Assembly (NCBI RefSeq): GCF_013141715.1 | Contig: NZ_WHOA01000241.1 | Span: 62,001 to 126,000 of the forward strand | Reading direction: 5' to 3' | Source of the DNA: Paenibacillus phytorum | Lineage (GTDB): Bacteria > Bacillota > Bacilli > Paenibacillales > NBRC-103111 | Length of the DNA stretch: 64,000 bases | In this document: positions 26,708-35,955 of the stretch, piece by piece | Layout of the letters: every line of letters begins with the position of its first letter | Numbering within the stretch: the first letter of the stretch is position 1 | Translations under genes and position numbers: made by a program | The notes under the pieces: model-generated | The model's input: only the letters and a program-made list of their open reading frames with translations | Told to the model about the DNA's origin: nothing | Database searches by the model: none

Positions 26708-27877
26708 ATGGGGGTCATTAAAAGCAAAGAGAACGGTAGGTTCATGCACAGCAGTATTGCGGCTAACAAAACAAAAAGGAATAGGTTAGTACGGAAAATT
26801 TCTTTCCTGCTAGCGACGTGTATGCTAGTAATTAGTATACTATCAGGCTGTAGCGCTGCAAAGGACGAATCGTCAGCGCCATCATCAAAAGAAATGAAAA
26901 TGTCTGCGACTAGCGACGCTTTGAAGGCAGAATCTGCAAAGTCAATTGACGCTAAGTCCGCGGCTCCTGCTGCAGCTGCTGGAGGGAAAACAAGCAGCGC
27001 AGATGCCACATCCAAAGGGAAAGAGGGAACGGCAGAAATAGCGCCTACTGACGTAAAAAACGCGCCGATCACAGTCATGCCAGCAACGGGAAGCGATGAT
27101 GCAGCCGGATTTAATCGTAAGTTGATCTACCGTGCTAACTTGGTTATGCCTGTAGAGGACTACAGTAAGGCTCAGACAGCCCTCCGTGACCTTATAGCGC
27201 TTAGTGGGGCTTACATTCTGCAATTCTCGGAAAATGCAAATACGGGGGAACAGGGCGGGACGTATACAATCAAAGTCGCAGCAAACGGGTTTGTCTCTTT
27301 GTTAGATGGCTTAGAGAAGATGAGTCCATCGCTTCAAAGGAACGTACAGGGACAAGATGTGACGGAGGAGTATGTGGATCTTAACTCACGCCTCAAAGCA
27401 AAACAAATGGTTGAAACGAGATTATTAGGCTTTATGGAGAAGGCTTCAAAAACAGATGAGCTGCTTGCTTTCTCAAATGAACTATCCAAGGTACAAGAAG
27501 CGATTGAACAGATAAAGGGTCGGATAAGGTATTTGGATCAAAATGTCTCGTTCTCGACGATTGAGCTTCGTATGTACCAGCAAACGGGTAATAAGCCGCT
27601 GCTATCTGATCCTCATAAGTTAACACTAGAGGAACGCATTCAAAAAGCATGGAATTCTAGCCTAAATGTACTAGTTGCTGTTATGCAAGGTATTCTCGTT
27701 TTCCTTGCAGCTGCATTTCCGATTCTCATCATTGGCCTATTGATTGGCGTACCGATCTGGGTATTCAGACGCAAAAGAAATAAACAACTGCAAGAGATGC
27801 GAGTACAACTCAAAGATCAAAATGCTTCTTTAAACGCACTTGAAGATGAGAAACAAGGAACAAAAGACGCAGAATAG
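26708..27877 (+). CDS. DUF4349 lipoprotein
   Basis: A 389-residue protein with a long basic N-terminus (about 30 residues), a lipoprotein signal sequence and the lipobox LSGC. After a low-complexity Ala/Ser/Lys linker comes the DUF4349 domain ([20 protein letters not shown] to [17 protein letters not shown]), a coiled coil (about 230-290) and one C-terminal membrane helix (about 315-350) with a charged cytoplasmic tail. The layout makes it a membrane-spanning, outward-facing protein of unknown role. ATG 26708 follows GAGGGG. An ECF-sigma-like promoter candidate lies at 26638-26666. Confidence 0.85.
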   Translation: MGVIKSKENGRFMHSSIAANKTKRNRLVRKISFLLATCMLVISILSGCSAAKDESSAPSSKEMKMSATSDALKAESAKSIDAKSAAPAAAAGGKTSSADATSKGKEGTAEIAPTDVKNAPITVMPATGSDDAAGFNRKLIYRANLVMPVEDYSKAQTALRDLIALSGAYILQFSENANTGEQGGTYTIKVAANGFVSLLDGLEKMSPSLQRNVQGQDVTEEYVDLNSRLKAKQMVETRLLGFMEKASKTDELLAFSNELSKVQEAIEQIKGRIRYLDQNVSFSTIELRMYQQTGNKPLLSDPHKLTLEERIQKAWNSSLNVLVAVMQGILVFLAAAFPILIIGLLIGVPIWVFRRKRNKQLQEMRVQLKDQNASLNALEDEKQGTKDAE

Positions 27878-27901
27878 ACCTAAAATTGAAAATAATTTTG
27901 A

Positions 27902-27937
27902 AAATCCTGCTCTCAAAGCAGGATTTCTTTTATTTTT
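27902..27937 (+). terminator. Terminator before the mraZ operon
   Basis: AAATCCTGC (27902-27910) pairs perfectly with GCAGGATTT (27918-27926) and is followed by CTTTTATTTTT. It separates the DUF4349 gene from the division cluster. Confidence 0.9.
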
Positions 27938-27953
27938 AGCGAATATTGATTCA

Positions 27954-27990
27954 AATGTGGTGGAAAGTGGTACAAAGTGGAGGAAAAGGG
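27954..27990 (+). promoter_or_regulatory. MraZ operator: four 10-base-spaced AAAGTGG repeats
   Basis: AATGTGG (27954), AAAGTGG (27964), AAAGTGG (27974) and AAAAGGG (27984) lie at exactly 10-base spacing, two matching fully and two with one or two changes. MraZ is known to bind tandem repeats of this kind upstream of its own gene. The array lies 12 bases before the mraZ start, so binding should cover the ribosome binding site or early transcript region. Confidence 0.8.
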
Positions 27991-28001
27991 GGCGACATGC
28001 T

Positions 28002-28439
28002 ATGTTCATGGGTGAATATCAACATAGCATCGACGAGAAAGGCCGAATGATCATCCCGGCCAAGTTTCGCGAAGCCCTCGGCGACTCATTTGTCATCACC
28101 CGCGGTCTGGATCAGTGCTTATTCGTTTATCCGCAATCGGAATGGGCGATACTCGAGCAGAAGCTCAAAGCACTGCCGCTAATGAAATCAGATGCGCGTG
28201 CCTTCACCCGGTTCTTCTTCTCCGGTGCAACGGAGTGTGACCTCGATAAACAAGGCAGAGCGAACATTCCAGGCAACCTCGTGGATCATGCCAAACTTGA
28301 AAAGGATTGTGTGGTTATCGGTGTTTCCAACCGAGTTGAGATTTGGAGCAAGCAAATTTGGGAAAGCTATGCCAATGAATCAGAACAGTCGTTCAATGAA
28401 ATAGCTGAGAAACTCGTCGATTTTAATTTTGATTTATAG
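28002..28439 (+). CDS. mraZ: Division/cell wall cluster transcriptional repressor MraZ
   Basis: MraZ controls transcription of the division and wall cluster it heads, by binding tandem repeats in its promoter. The 145-residue protein has two SpoVT/AbrB-like swapped-hairpin repeats, each with the DxxGR motif: [20 protein letters not shown] near residue 5 and [16 protein letters not shown] near 80. I chose ATG 28002 (MFMGEYQHS), which is the family start; a longer frame reads through the operator. Operator repeats at 27954-27990 support autoregulation. rsmH follows after a tandem hairpin-repeat array. Confidence 0.96.
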   Translation: MFMGEYQHSIDEKGRMIIPAKFREALGDSFVITRGLDQCLFVYPQSEWAILEQKLKALPLMKSDARAFTRFFFSGATECDLDKQGRANIPGNLVDHAKLEKDCVVIGVSNRVEIWSKQIWESYANESEQSFNEIAEKLVDFNFDL

Positions 28440-28441
28440 AG

Positions 28442-28562
28442 GCTTACGTAGAAAGCTTTGCTAAAGCAAAGCTCAGATTATGCTTACGAAGTTAGTTTTG
28501 CCAAGGCAAAACTCAGCTAATGCTAACGTAGAAAGCTTTGCTAAAGCAAAGCTCTTAGGAGG
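28442..28562 (+). repeat. Hairpin-SD repeat, three tandem units, before rsmH
   Basis: Three units of about 40 bases fill the whole mraZ-rsmH gap. Heads: GCTTACGTAG (28442), TGCTTACGAAG (28481), TGCTAACGTAG (28521). Stems: AGCTTTGC/GCAAAGCT (28454-28473), AGTTTTGCC/GGCAAAACT (28494-28513), AGCTTTGC/GCAAAGCT (28534-28553). The stems of units 1 and 3 carry the same T-to-C and A-to-G pair change, so pairing is kept by compensation. Unit 3 ends in CTTAGGAGG, the rsmH ribosome binding site. Confidence 0.9.
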
Positions 28563-28569
28563 ACACCAA

Positions 28570-29520
28570 GTGTTTCATCATGTGACGGTACTTAAGGAAG
28601 AATCTGTTGAAGGTTTACATATAAAGCCGGATGGCGTTTACGTGGATTGTACGATGGGAGGAGCAGGGCATAGTTCCCTGATTGCTTCGAAGTTAGGTCC
28701 AAATGGCTTACTGATTGCACTAGACCAGGATGATGTTGCTTTAGCTAATGCTCAAACCGTGCTAGCGCCCTACCTGGATCGAGTGAAAATCGTGAAAAGC
28801 AATTTCAGAGAGCTGGAGAAGGTGCTCCAGAATGAGCCTAGAGCGCTACGTGATGGCTTGCCGCAGGTGGATGGGATTCTCTTCGATCTTGGCGTGTCAT
28901 CTCCACAACTTGATGATGGGGATCGCGGTTTCAGCTACAACCACGATGCAGAGCTTGACATGAGGATGGATCGTTCGACAGAATTAACTGCCAAAACGAT
29001 TGTCAATGAGTGGCCAGCAGACCAAATTGCGCGAATTTTGTTTGAGTATGGGGAAGAAAAGTTTTCCAGGCGGATCGCAGGCGTCATTGTGGAAGCTCGG
29101 ACCAAACAACCCATTGAAACCACAGGTGAGCTGGTGGAGCTTATCAAGGAAGGTATTCCCGCTGCAGCGAGAAGGACCGGCGGTCACCCCGCGAAGCGAA
29201 GCTTCCAAGCGCTGCGTATAGCGGTAAACGATGAATTAGGAGCTTTTGAAGAAGCACTGGAGCAATCACTCCGTTGCCTTGCCCCACAAGGCCGAGTTGC
29301 TGTAATTACCTTCCATTCACTGGAAGATCGCATATGCAAACAATTTTTTGTGAAAAACGTTGAAAAATGTACCTGTCCTTCGGATCTTCCCTATTGCGTT
29401 TGCAAGAAGACCGGAGTTGTAAAATTAGTAACACGAAAACCAATTTCACCAAGCGAACATGAGCTTGAAGTCAATCAAAGGGCAAGATCCGCGAAGCTGC
29501 GAATCGCTGAAAAGCTTTAA
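28570..29520 (+). CDS. rsmH: 16S rRNA (cytosine(1402)-N4)-methyltransferase
   Basis: RsmH (MraW) methylates N4 of C1402 in the ribosomal decoding centre using SAM. The SAM-binding motif is [19 protein letters not shown] (near residue 25); [11 protein letters not shown] and [17 protein letters not shown] are family signatures, and the cysteines in [14 protein letters not shown] are conserved. At 316 residues it has the usual length. I use GTG 28570 with AGGAGG seven bases upstream; a longer frame from 28480 would translate the hairpin repeats. Confidence 0.96.
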   Translation: MFHHVTVLKEESVEGLHIKPDGVYVDCTMGGAGHSSLIASKLGPNGLLIALDQDDVALANAQTVLAPYLDRVKIVKSNFRELEKVLQNEPRALRDGLPQVDGILFDLGVSSPQLDDGDRGFSYNHDAELDMRMDRSTELTAKTIVNEWPADQIARILFEYGEEKFSRRIAGVIVEARTKQPIETTGELVELIKEGIPAAARRTGGHPAKRSFQALRIAVNDELGAFEEALEQSLRCLAPQGRVAVITFHSLEDRICKQFFVKNVEKCTCPSDLPYCVCKKTGVVKLVTRKPISPSEHELEVNQRARSAKLRIAEKL

Positions 29521-29524
29521 ATTA

Positions 29525-29585
29525 CCCCACAAAGTGAAGACAAGCTCTGAAGCTTATTCCTATTACTTTGCGGGGGGCCCAAAAT
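29525..29585 (+). other. Intercistronic hairpin between rsmH and ftsL
   Basis: CCCC-A-CAAAGT (29525-29535) pairs with ACTTTG-C-GGGG (29575-29585) with one mismatch; no T-run follows. It probably modulates mRNA processing between the two genes and is not a full terminator. Confidence 0.5.
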
Positions 29586-29608
29586 AAACACAAGGGAGGA
29601 AATAAAAC

Positions 29609-30043
29609 ATGCCATCTTACATCCAAGGCAATTTGGCTCTCGATCCAAAACGTTCAGCCCCAGCACCAAAAGTGAAGATAAAAGAAACAACAAAGGTTGT
29701 TTATCGCAATAAAACGTTGCCGACACAGGAGAAGATGCTCTATTTGTTCACAGTAATCCTTTGTGTCATTGTGGCAGGCGTTATTATCTGGCGTTACGCG
29801 GCTATTTATCAGATGAATGCTAATATTTTGAAAATGCAAAGTGAAATTCGTGAGATGCAAGCTCAGAACAGTGCTTTGAAGCAAGAAGTAGAGAAACTGC
29901 AAAGTCCTGAACGTATGAAGGGTGAGGCTGTTCGGCTAGGGTTTAATTTAGGAGATGAAAAGAAAGTAAGTTTAGTCACTCCAGAGAAAACAAAATCAAA
30001 TACAAGCAGTAGCAAAAATAATAAAGTAGTTTCTAAACCGTAA
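29609..30043 (+). CDS. ftsL: Cell division protein FtsL
   Basis: A 144-residue bitopic protein: a basic cytoplasmic N-terminus of about 45 residues, one membrane helix (about 48-66, MLYLFTVILCVIVAGVIIW) and an extracellular leucine-zipper-like coiled coil (about 70-110) followed by a Lys/Ser-rich tail. Sequence is poorly conserved in this family, so position between rsmH and pbpB carries the assignment. FtsL forms a complex with DivIB/FtsQ and DivIC at the septum. ATG 29609 follows GGGAGG. Confidence 0.9.
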   Translation: MPSYIQGNLALDPKRSAPAPKVKIKETTKVVYRNKTLPTQEKMLYLFTVILCVIVAGVIIWRYAAIYQMNANILKMQSEIREMQAQNSALKQEVEKLQSPERMKGEAVRLGFNLGDEKKVSLVTPEKTKSNTSSSKNNKVVSKP

Positions 30044-30059
30044 TGGGCAGGTATTCGAT

Positions 30060-32342
30060 ATGACAAAAAAAATTAAGCTGCGATCTTTGCTAATTGGAGG
30101 GTTCTTCACCCTTCTTTTTGTTGTCCTCATTTCTAAAGTCTATTGGATTCAAGTGGTAGAAGCTTCATGGTTGCTAGGGGAAGCCGAGAAGAAATGGGAA
30201 ACAGATAAGGTATTAACCCCTGTTAGAGGAAGTATACTGGACAGAAATAACAAAGTACTTGCCGTTGAAGCAACGTCGTATACCATTGCACTTAATCCCA
30301 AAATGATTGATGGCTATCATATCGCTGAGAATGTTACACAAGGATTAGCGGAAATTTTGAAAGAGTCGGATGTAACGAAGCCTACGCTTGTCAATAAAAT
30401 CCGTGAACGGGCAACGAAAATGAAACCGGATGGTACGGATTTTGCTGTTTATACAGAGATTAGAAATGAAGGTTGGAAGATAGAGAAAGAGAAGGCAGAT
30501 CAAGTTCGTACGTTAATTTCAGAGCTTCAAACAAAACTCAAGTTAAGTGCAAAAGCTAACGTAGGAATTACTATTTTAGAAGACAAGAAACGCTATTATC
30601 CAGGTGAAACGCTAGCTTCTCACATTCTTGGGTATACGAATAAAGAAGGCGAAGCAGCAATAGGTTTAGAACTTAAACTAGACCAAACCCTTAAGGGTGT
30701 TCCTGGAATGTTAAGCTATGAGAAGGACGGGAAAGGTGTTGAACTTCCTGATTCCAAGATCAATTTCAAGCCAGCGCAAGATGGGAACAATGTGCGACTC
30801 ACAATTGATAAAAATATTCAGTTTTATTTGGAGAATGCACTTGAAAAAGTAAATGATAAGTGGCACCCGAAGAGCCTAACGGCGATTGCTGTTGATCCGC
30901 AAACCATGGAAATTCTAGGAATGGCTAATACGCCAACCTTTAACCCCAATACCTATTGGACGATTAAAGATCAAAGTGATTTCAAGAATAATGCGGTAGC
31001 CTCTCGCTACGAGCCTGGCTCTACTTTTAAGCTAGTGACATTAGCTGCTACAGTAGAAGAGGGTCTATTTAATCCGAATGAAATGTACCAATCAGGTATG
31101 ATTCGGGTAGAGGATAGAGAACTCCATGACCATAATCGGGTTGGTTGGGGGAAAATCTCCTTCTTGGATGGTCTTAAGCGCTCTAGTAACGTTGCTTTCG
31201 TCAAATTGGGTATAGAAAAATTAACTTCACCTAAGCTGAAAGATTACATCACGAAATTTGGGTTTGATCAAAAAACGAATATTGATATGCCGAATGAAGT
31301 TTCCGGTTTAATCGATATGAAATATCCATCTGAGTTTGCAACAGCAACATATGGACAAGGAAAGGTCGTTGTTACAGCCATTCAACAAACAGCCGCTTAT
31401 GCTGCGATGGCCAACGGTGGTAAATTGATGTGGCCACACATTGTTAAGGATATTGTCGATCCGAAAACAGGGAAAAGCATTCAGTCTTTTGCGCCACAAG
31501 TCGTTAGGCAAGTTGTAAGTGAAAAGACAGCTAAACTGGTGACCGGATATTTAGAACAAGTTGTATCCGACCAAGAAATTGGTACAGGTAAGCTTGCTTT
31601 TATGGAGGACTACCGTGTCGCAGGAAAGACAGGAACAGCTAACTTAGTCCTTCCCGGTGAAAAGACCTATTCCACGGATTCGTGGGTTATTTCCTTTATT
31701 GGGTACGCTCCTGCTGAAAATCCTCGTATCTTAGTTACATTGATCGCCGATCAACCTGACTTAGGCGGCAATTATCACTTAGGAGGGCAGGTATTAGCTC
31801 CTGCTTTTAAAGAAATTGTTGGTGAATCGCTGCAGTATATGGGCGTTGCATCGAATAAGCAAACGAAAATGGTAACGAAGCCAGCTAATAAGCTAACGGT
31901 GCCTAATTTTGCAGATGTGACATCAGAAAGCGCCAAGGCTACAGCAAAGGAGAGCGGTTTGTCACTTGAGGTTTTCGGTAAGGGAGCCAAGGTTGTGGAT
32001 CAATTTCCGAAAGCAGGTACTGAAATCTTATCTACACAACGAATATATGTTGCGATGCAAACTGTTGACGAAATGCCGCTGCCTAACTTGGTCGGTAGAT
32101 CACTTCGAGATGCCGTTGAAACCTGTTCCTTCTTTAAAGTTGACTGTCAAACCGCCGGTGAAGGATATGTCTCGGATCAGGCCACAACAGGAGAAGGCGA
32201 GGGGAGAAGTGTGACGTTGCAGCTTAAACCATTAAGCGATAAATCTTCAACTGCAAGTTCATCAACACCTACACCTTCGCCAACACCGGCGTCAAATACG
32301 AAAACAGAAGCGCAGCGATCTACGGCCAAAAAGACACCTTAA
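30060..32342 (+). CDS. pbpB: Division-specific transpeptidase PBP 2B, with PASTA domains
   Basis: A class B penicillin-binding protein that cross-links septal peptidoglycan. It has a short cytoplasmic start, one membrane helix (about 8-30), a dimerisation domain beginning with PVRGSILDRNN, and a transpeptidase domain with the active-site triad STFK (321-324), SSN (375-377) and KTG (523-525). Two C-terminal PASTA repeats (about 610-720) precede a Ser/Thr/Pro tail. The length of 760 residues fits Bacillus PBP 2B. Being upstream of spoVD identifies this copy as the vegetative one. Confidence 0.94.
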   Translation: MTKKIKLRSLLIGGFFTLLFVVLISKVYWIQVVEASWLLGEAEKKWETDKVLTPVRGSILDRNNKVLAVEATSYTIALNPKMIDGYHIAENVTQGLAEILKESDVTKPTLVNKIRERATKMKPDGTDFAVYTEIRNEGWKIEKEKADQVRTLISELQTKLKLSAKANVGITILEDKKRYYPGETLASHILGYTNKEGEAAIGLELKLDQTLKGVPGMLSYEKDGKGVELPDSKINFKPAQDGNNVRLTIDKNIQFYLENALEKVNDKWHPKSLTAIAVDPQTMEILGMANTPTFNPNTYWTIKDQSDFKNNAVASRYEPGSTFKLVTLAATVEEGLFNPNEMYQSGMIRVEDRELHDHNRVGWGKISFLDGLKRSSNVAFVKLGIEKLTSPKLKDYITKFGFDQKTNIDMPNEVSGLIDMKYPSEFATATYGQGKVVVTAIQQTAAYAAMANGGKLMWPHIVKDIVDPKTGKSIQSFAPQVVRQVVSEKTAKLVTGYLEQVVSDQEIGTGKLAFMEDYRVAGKTGTANLVLPGEKTYSTDSWVISFIGYAPAENPRILVTLIADQPDLGGNYHLGGQVLAPAFKEIVGESLQYMGVASNKQTKMVTKPANKLTVPNFADVTSESAKATAKESGLSLEVFGKGAKVVDQFPKAGTEILSTQRIYVAMQTVDEMPLPNLVGRSLRDAVETCSFFKVDCQTAGEGYVSDQATTGEGEGRSVTLQLKPLSDKSSTASSSTPTPSPTPASNTKTEAQRSTAKKTP

Positions 32343-32427
32343 CGGAGAGCTTGTTCTAACCCCTGTTTGTCCCGAATAGTCATGTTAGGAATGATGTTGA
32401 CTTATTGGGAAGGGAGACTGAACGTTC

Positions 32428-34356
32428 ATGCGTGTTTCTAACGTTACCGTTCGTCGCAGATTGTTTACTGCGCTCATTATTGGCACTGTCATCTTTACAG
32501 CACTTATTCTCCGTCTAGCTTATGTCCAGCTTTGGATTGGACAAGACTTAGCGAATAAAGCAGAGGATAGTTGGCGGAGAAAAATTGACTTTGCTCCCAA
32601 GCGAGGCGAGATTCAAGATCGCAATGGGATAACGATGACCTACAGTATGAGTACACCTACGATAGTGGCTATTCCTGTTCAAATTCAAGACGCCCGAAGC
32701 ACTGCAGCCAAACTTGCCGAAGTGCTGCAAGGGAACGAAGATGACATTTATAAACAGATTACAAAGAAAACATCCCAAAACGATATCAAGCCTTCTGGAC
32801 GCAAAATAACGATTGAAAAAGCGCAAGAAGTACGAAATCTAAATCTTCCTGGTATTGTAGTAGCAGAAGATAACAAAAGATATTATCCTTTTGGCTCGTT
32901 AGCTGCCCATATTCTTGGTTTTGCTGGATTAGATAAAGGATTGACAGGCATTGAAGCAAAATATAACAGCCAATTAACTGGAATAGCAGGAAGCATATCC
33001 TATATGACTGATGCAGCAGGAAGAACGTTGGAAGGGACAACGGATACCTATACGAAGCCTAAAGACGGCCTCAATATGAAGCTGACAATTGACAGTCACT
33101 TGCAATCGGTGCTGGAAAGAGAATTGGATCAGGCTATGGTACAGTATAAGGCGCAAAATGTTATTGCCATCATGATGGATCCCAATAATGGAGAAATCCT
33201 TGCTATGGGGAGCAGGCCTACGTATGAACCAGGCAATTATAAGGATTTTCCGGCTGAAACCTATAACAGGAACTTACCGATTTGGAAAACGTATGAGCCG
33301 GGTTCTACTTTCAAAATTATTACGCTAGCTGCAGCACTTGAGGAAAAAAAGGTTGATTTAAAAAATGAGCAGTTTTATGATCCCGGATTTATTGAGGTCG
33401 GAGGGGCTAGACTCCGCTGTTGGAAACGCGGAGGTCATGGCAGTGAAACGATGCTGCAAGTCGTCCAAAACTCCTGTAACCCCGGATTCGTCGTTATGGG
33501 ACAGCGTTTAGGCAAGGAAAAGTTGTTTGATTACATTTCAAAGTTTGGCTTTGGGAAGAAGACGGGAATTGACCTCGGCGGCGAAGAAAACGGCATTATG
33601 TTTAAGCCGTCTCAGGTAGGTCCTGTTGAGCTTGCGACGACGGCATTCGGTCAAGGTGTATCGGTCACTCCGATTCAGCAAATTACGGCGGTCTCTGCGG
33701 CTATTAACGGAGGAAGACTTTTTAAACCGTATGTAGCAAAATCATTTACGAATCCGGATACGGGTGAGATCGTTAATGTTGTAGAGCCTGAGCTTGTACG
33801 TAATGTCATCTCGGAAGAAACATCGAAACAAGTGCGCGAGGCGCTTGAGAGCGTTGTTGCTAAGGGCACAGGACGCAATGCGTTTATCGACGGCTATCGC
33901 GTAGGCGGGAAGACGGGAACAGCGCAGAAGGTCATTAACGGCCGTTATTCGCCGGATGAGCATATTGTCTCCTTTATTGGCTTCGCGCCGGCCGATAATC
34001 CGAAGATTGTCATCTATGCAGCTGTGGATGATCCTCAAGGGATTCAATTTGGTGGTCTGATTGCAGCTCCACTTGTGAAGAACATGATGGCTGATGCTTT
34101 GCGATATATGAAAGTCGAACCGGATAAAAACCAGCTTGATAAAGACTATCGCTATGGTGAAATACCGATTGTTGAGGTGCCGGACTTGGTTGGAGCCTCA
34201 GTTGATGATATATTAGAAGATCTGAACATGAATTTTAGGTTGGCTAAGTCTGGCAGTGGCAAATATGTAATCAGTCAAGCGCCGAAGCCGGGTTCACGAG
34301 TAGATCAAGGCTCTACAATACGCATTTTTCTCTCAAACAACGCGCCACCGCAATAA
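32428..34356 (+). CDS. spoVD: Stage V sporulation protein D (class B PBP)
   Basis: A sporulation transpeptidase needed for the spore cortex, partner of SpoVE. One membrane helix (about 12-35) is followed by the dimerisation domain (APKRGEIQDRNG) and a transpeptidase domain with STFK (293-296), SCN (349-351) and KTG (495-497). A single C-terminal PASTA repeat (about 575-640) ends the 642-residue protein. Order pbpB-spoVD-murE matches Bacillus. ATG 32428 lies after GGAAGGGAG. I did not find a convincing sigma-E promoter in the 85-base gap. Confidence 0.94.
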   Translation: MRVSNVTVRRRLFTALIIGTVIFTALILRLAYVQLWIGQDLANKAEDSWRRKIDFAPKRGEIQDRNGITMTYSMSTPTIVAIPVQIQDARSTAAKLAEVLQGNEDDIYKQITKKTSQNDIKPSGRKITIEKAQEVRNLNLPGIVVAEDNKRYYPFGSLAAHILGFAGLDKGLTGIEAKYNSQLTGIAGSISYMTDAAGRTLEGTTDTYTKPKDGLNMKLTIDSHLQSVLERELDQAMVQYKAQNVIAIMMDPNNGEILAMGSRPTYEPGNYKDFPAETYNRNLPIWKTYEPGSTFKIITLAAALEEKKVDLKNEQFYDPGFIEVGGARLRCWKRGGHGSETMLQVVQNSCNPGFVVMGQRLGKEKLFDYISKFGFGKKTGIDLGGEENGIMFKPSQVGPVELATTAFGQGVSVTPIQQITAVSAAINGGRLFKPYVAKSFTNPDTGEIVNVVEPELVRNVISEETSKQVREALESVVAKGTGRNAFIDGYRVGGKTGTAQKVINGRYSPDEHIVSFIGFAPADNPKIVIYAAVDDPQGIQFGGLIAAPLVKNMMADALRYMKVEPDKNQLDKDYRYGEIPIVEVPDLVGASVDDILEDLNMNFRLAKSGSGKYVISQAPKPGSRVDQGSTIRIFLSNNAPPQ

Positions 34357-34467
34357 TGTGGTTTAGTTGACTGGAAAAAAAGATTTGCGAGTAAGACATG
34401 TTTAGCTTTTCCATAGGCATAAAATTGTCAATAATAGGTAGCAATAACATTAAGGAGAGGGTTGCTC

Positions 34468-35955
34468 ATGAAACTTCAGGAGCTTGCTTCCGCACTGCTC
34501 ATTACCCACATACATGGAGATGCTGAAACAGAGATTACTGGGATTGAAGCAGACTCTCGTAAAATAAAAACAGGGGATTTGTTTCTATGTATCCCTGGAC
34601 TGACAGCAGATGGTCACGATTATGCTCCAAAAGCGATTGCGCTTGGGGCTTCTGCGCTTGTAACGGAAAGAGTGCTTGACTTGCCAATTCCTCAGCTTGT
34701 TGTGAAAGATGCGAGATATGCAATGGCGGCATTATCAGCCCATTTCTATGGCTATCCCAGCAAAGAACTGAAATTAATTGGTATTACGGGTACGAATGGC
34801 AAAACGACATCGACCTATTTAATTGAGAAAATATTGCGGGATCAAGGCTTTACGACGGGACTTATGGGAACGATTCAAATGAAAATCGGCGATACGTATA
34901 CGGAAATGGAGCGCACAACACAAGAATCCGTCGATCTACAGCGGAGCTTCCGCCAGATGTGTGAGCAAAAGACGGATTACTGCATTATGGAAGTGTCCAG
35001 TCATGCTTTGGAATTAGGTCGAGTGAAGGGTGTTCATTTCCGTTCGGGTATTTTTACGAATTTAACACAAGATCATTTAGATTATCACAAAACAATGGAT
35101 GCTTACGCAGCGGCAAAAGGATTGCTCTTCTCTAGATTGGGGAATGGTTTCTCAGACGATCTCAAGGAGCGTCAGTATGCTATTCTAAATGCAGATGATG
35201 CTGCTTCCCAAACGTTTAGTAATCTGACAGCCGCGCAAATTATTACATATGGTATAGAGAACGAGTGTGATGTAAGGGCGACAAATATTCGAATTACAGC
35301 CCAAGGCACGGAATTTAAGCTTATTTCCTTTGCAGGAGAGGCTTTTTTCAGAATGAAGTTGGTTGGTAAATTCAACGTGTACAATGCGCTCGGGTCTATT
35401 GCTGCGGCACTGGCGGAAGGGATTCCCCTTGAAGCGATCCGGAATAGTTTAGAAGATATTACGGTAGTAGATGGACGTATGGAGGTTGTGAATGAAGGAC
35501 AGGATTACTTAGTCTTGGTTGACTATGCTCATACCCCAGATGGACTAGAGAATGCCCTGTCTACAGTACGTGACTTTGCAGAAGGTAAGGTAATCACTGT
35601 GTTTGGCTGCGGTGGTGACCGTGATCGAACGAAACGTCCTCTTATGGGTAAAGTTACGGCCAAGTATAGTGATTATTTATATGTGACTTCAGATAATCCG
35701 CGTACGGAAAATCCAGATGCCATTCTTGCTGATATTGTTCCTGGTCTAAAAGAGGTTAATTACCCGAAGGAACAGTATGAATTAATCGTGGATCGCAAAA
35801 AAGCGATACAAAAGGCTATTGAAGGGGCAGGCCCTAAGGATGTAATATTGATAGCGGGAAAAGGCCACGAAACGTATCAGGATGTCATGGGGGTCAAGCA
35901 TGATTTCGATGATCGATTGGTGGCTAAGGCTGCGATAAGGGGGAGAGGACGATGA
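34468..35955 (+). CDS. murE: UDP-MurNAc-L-Ala-D-Glu:meso-diaminopimelate ligase
   Basis: Adds the third residue of the wall peptide. The ATP-binding motif GITGTNGKTT (Lys112) and the substrate-specific DNPR motif (409-412) are present; DNPR is the mark of meso-diaminopimelate-adding enzymes, consistent with the dap genes at the end of the window. 495 residues is the usual length. I prefer ATG 34468, eight bases after AAGGAGAGG, over TTG 34462. It overlaps murF by four bases (ATGA). Confidence 0.96.
   Translation: MKLQELASALLITHIHGDAETEITGIEADSRKIKTGDLFLCIPGLTADGHDYAPKAIALGASALVTERVLDLPIPQLVVKDARYAMAALSAHFYGYPSKELKLIGITGTNGKTTSTYLIEKILRDQGFTTGLMGTIQMKIGDTYTEMERTTQESVDLQRSFRQMCEQKTDYCIMEVSSHALELGRVKGVHFRSGIFTNLTQDHLDYHKTMDAYAAAKGLLFSRLGNGFSDDLKERQYAILNADDAASQTFSNLTAAQIITYGIENECDVRATNIRITAQGTEFKLISFAGEAFFRMKLVGKFNVYNALGSIAAALAEGIPLEAIRNSLEDITVVDGRMEVVNEGQDYLVLVDYAHTPDGLENALSTVRDFAEGKVITVFGCGGDRDRTKRPLMGKVTAKYSDYLYVTSDNPRTENPDAILADIVPGLKEVNYPKEQYELIVDRKKAIQKAIEGAGPKDVILIAGKGHETYQDVMGVKHDFDDRLVAKAAIRGRGR

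Noticed and set aside
27840-28001. N-terminal extension of mraZ
   Set aside because: It crosses a terminator and the MraZ operator; the conserved MFMGEYQ start is at 28002.
28480-28569. N-terminal extension of rsmH through the hairpin repeats
   Set aside because: The extension translates repeat DNA; the SD-GTG at 28570 gives the family start.
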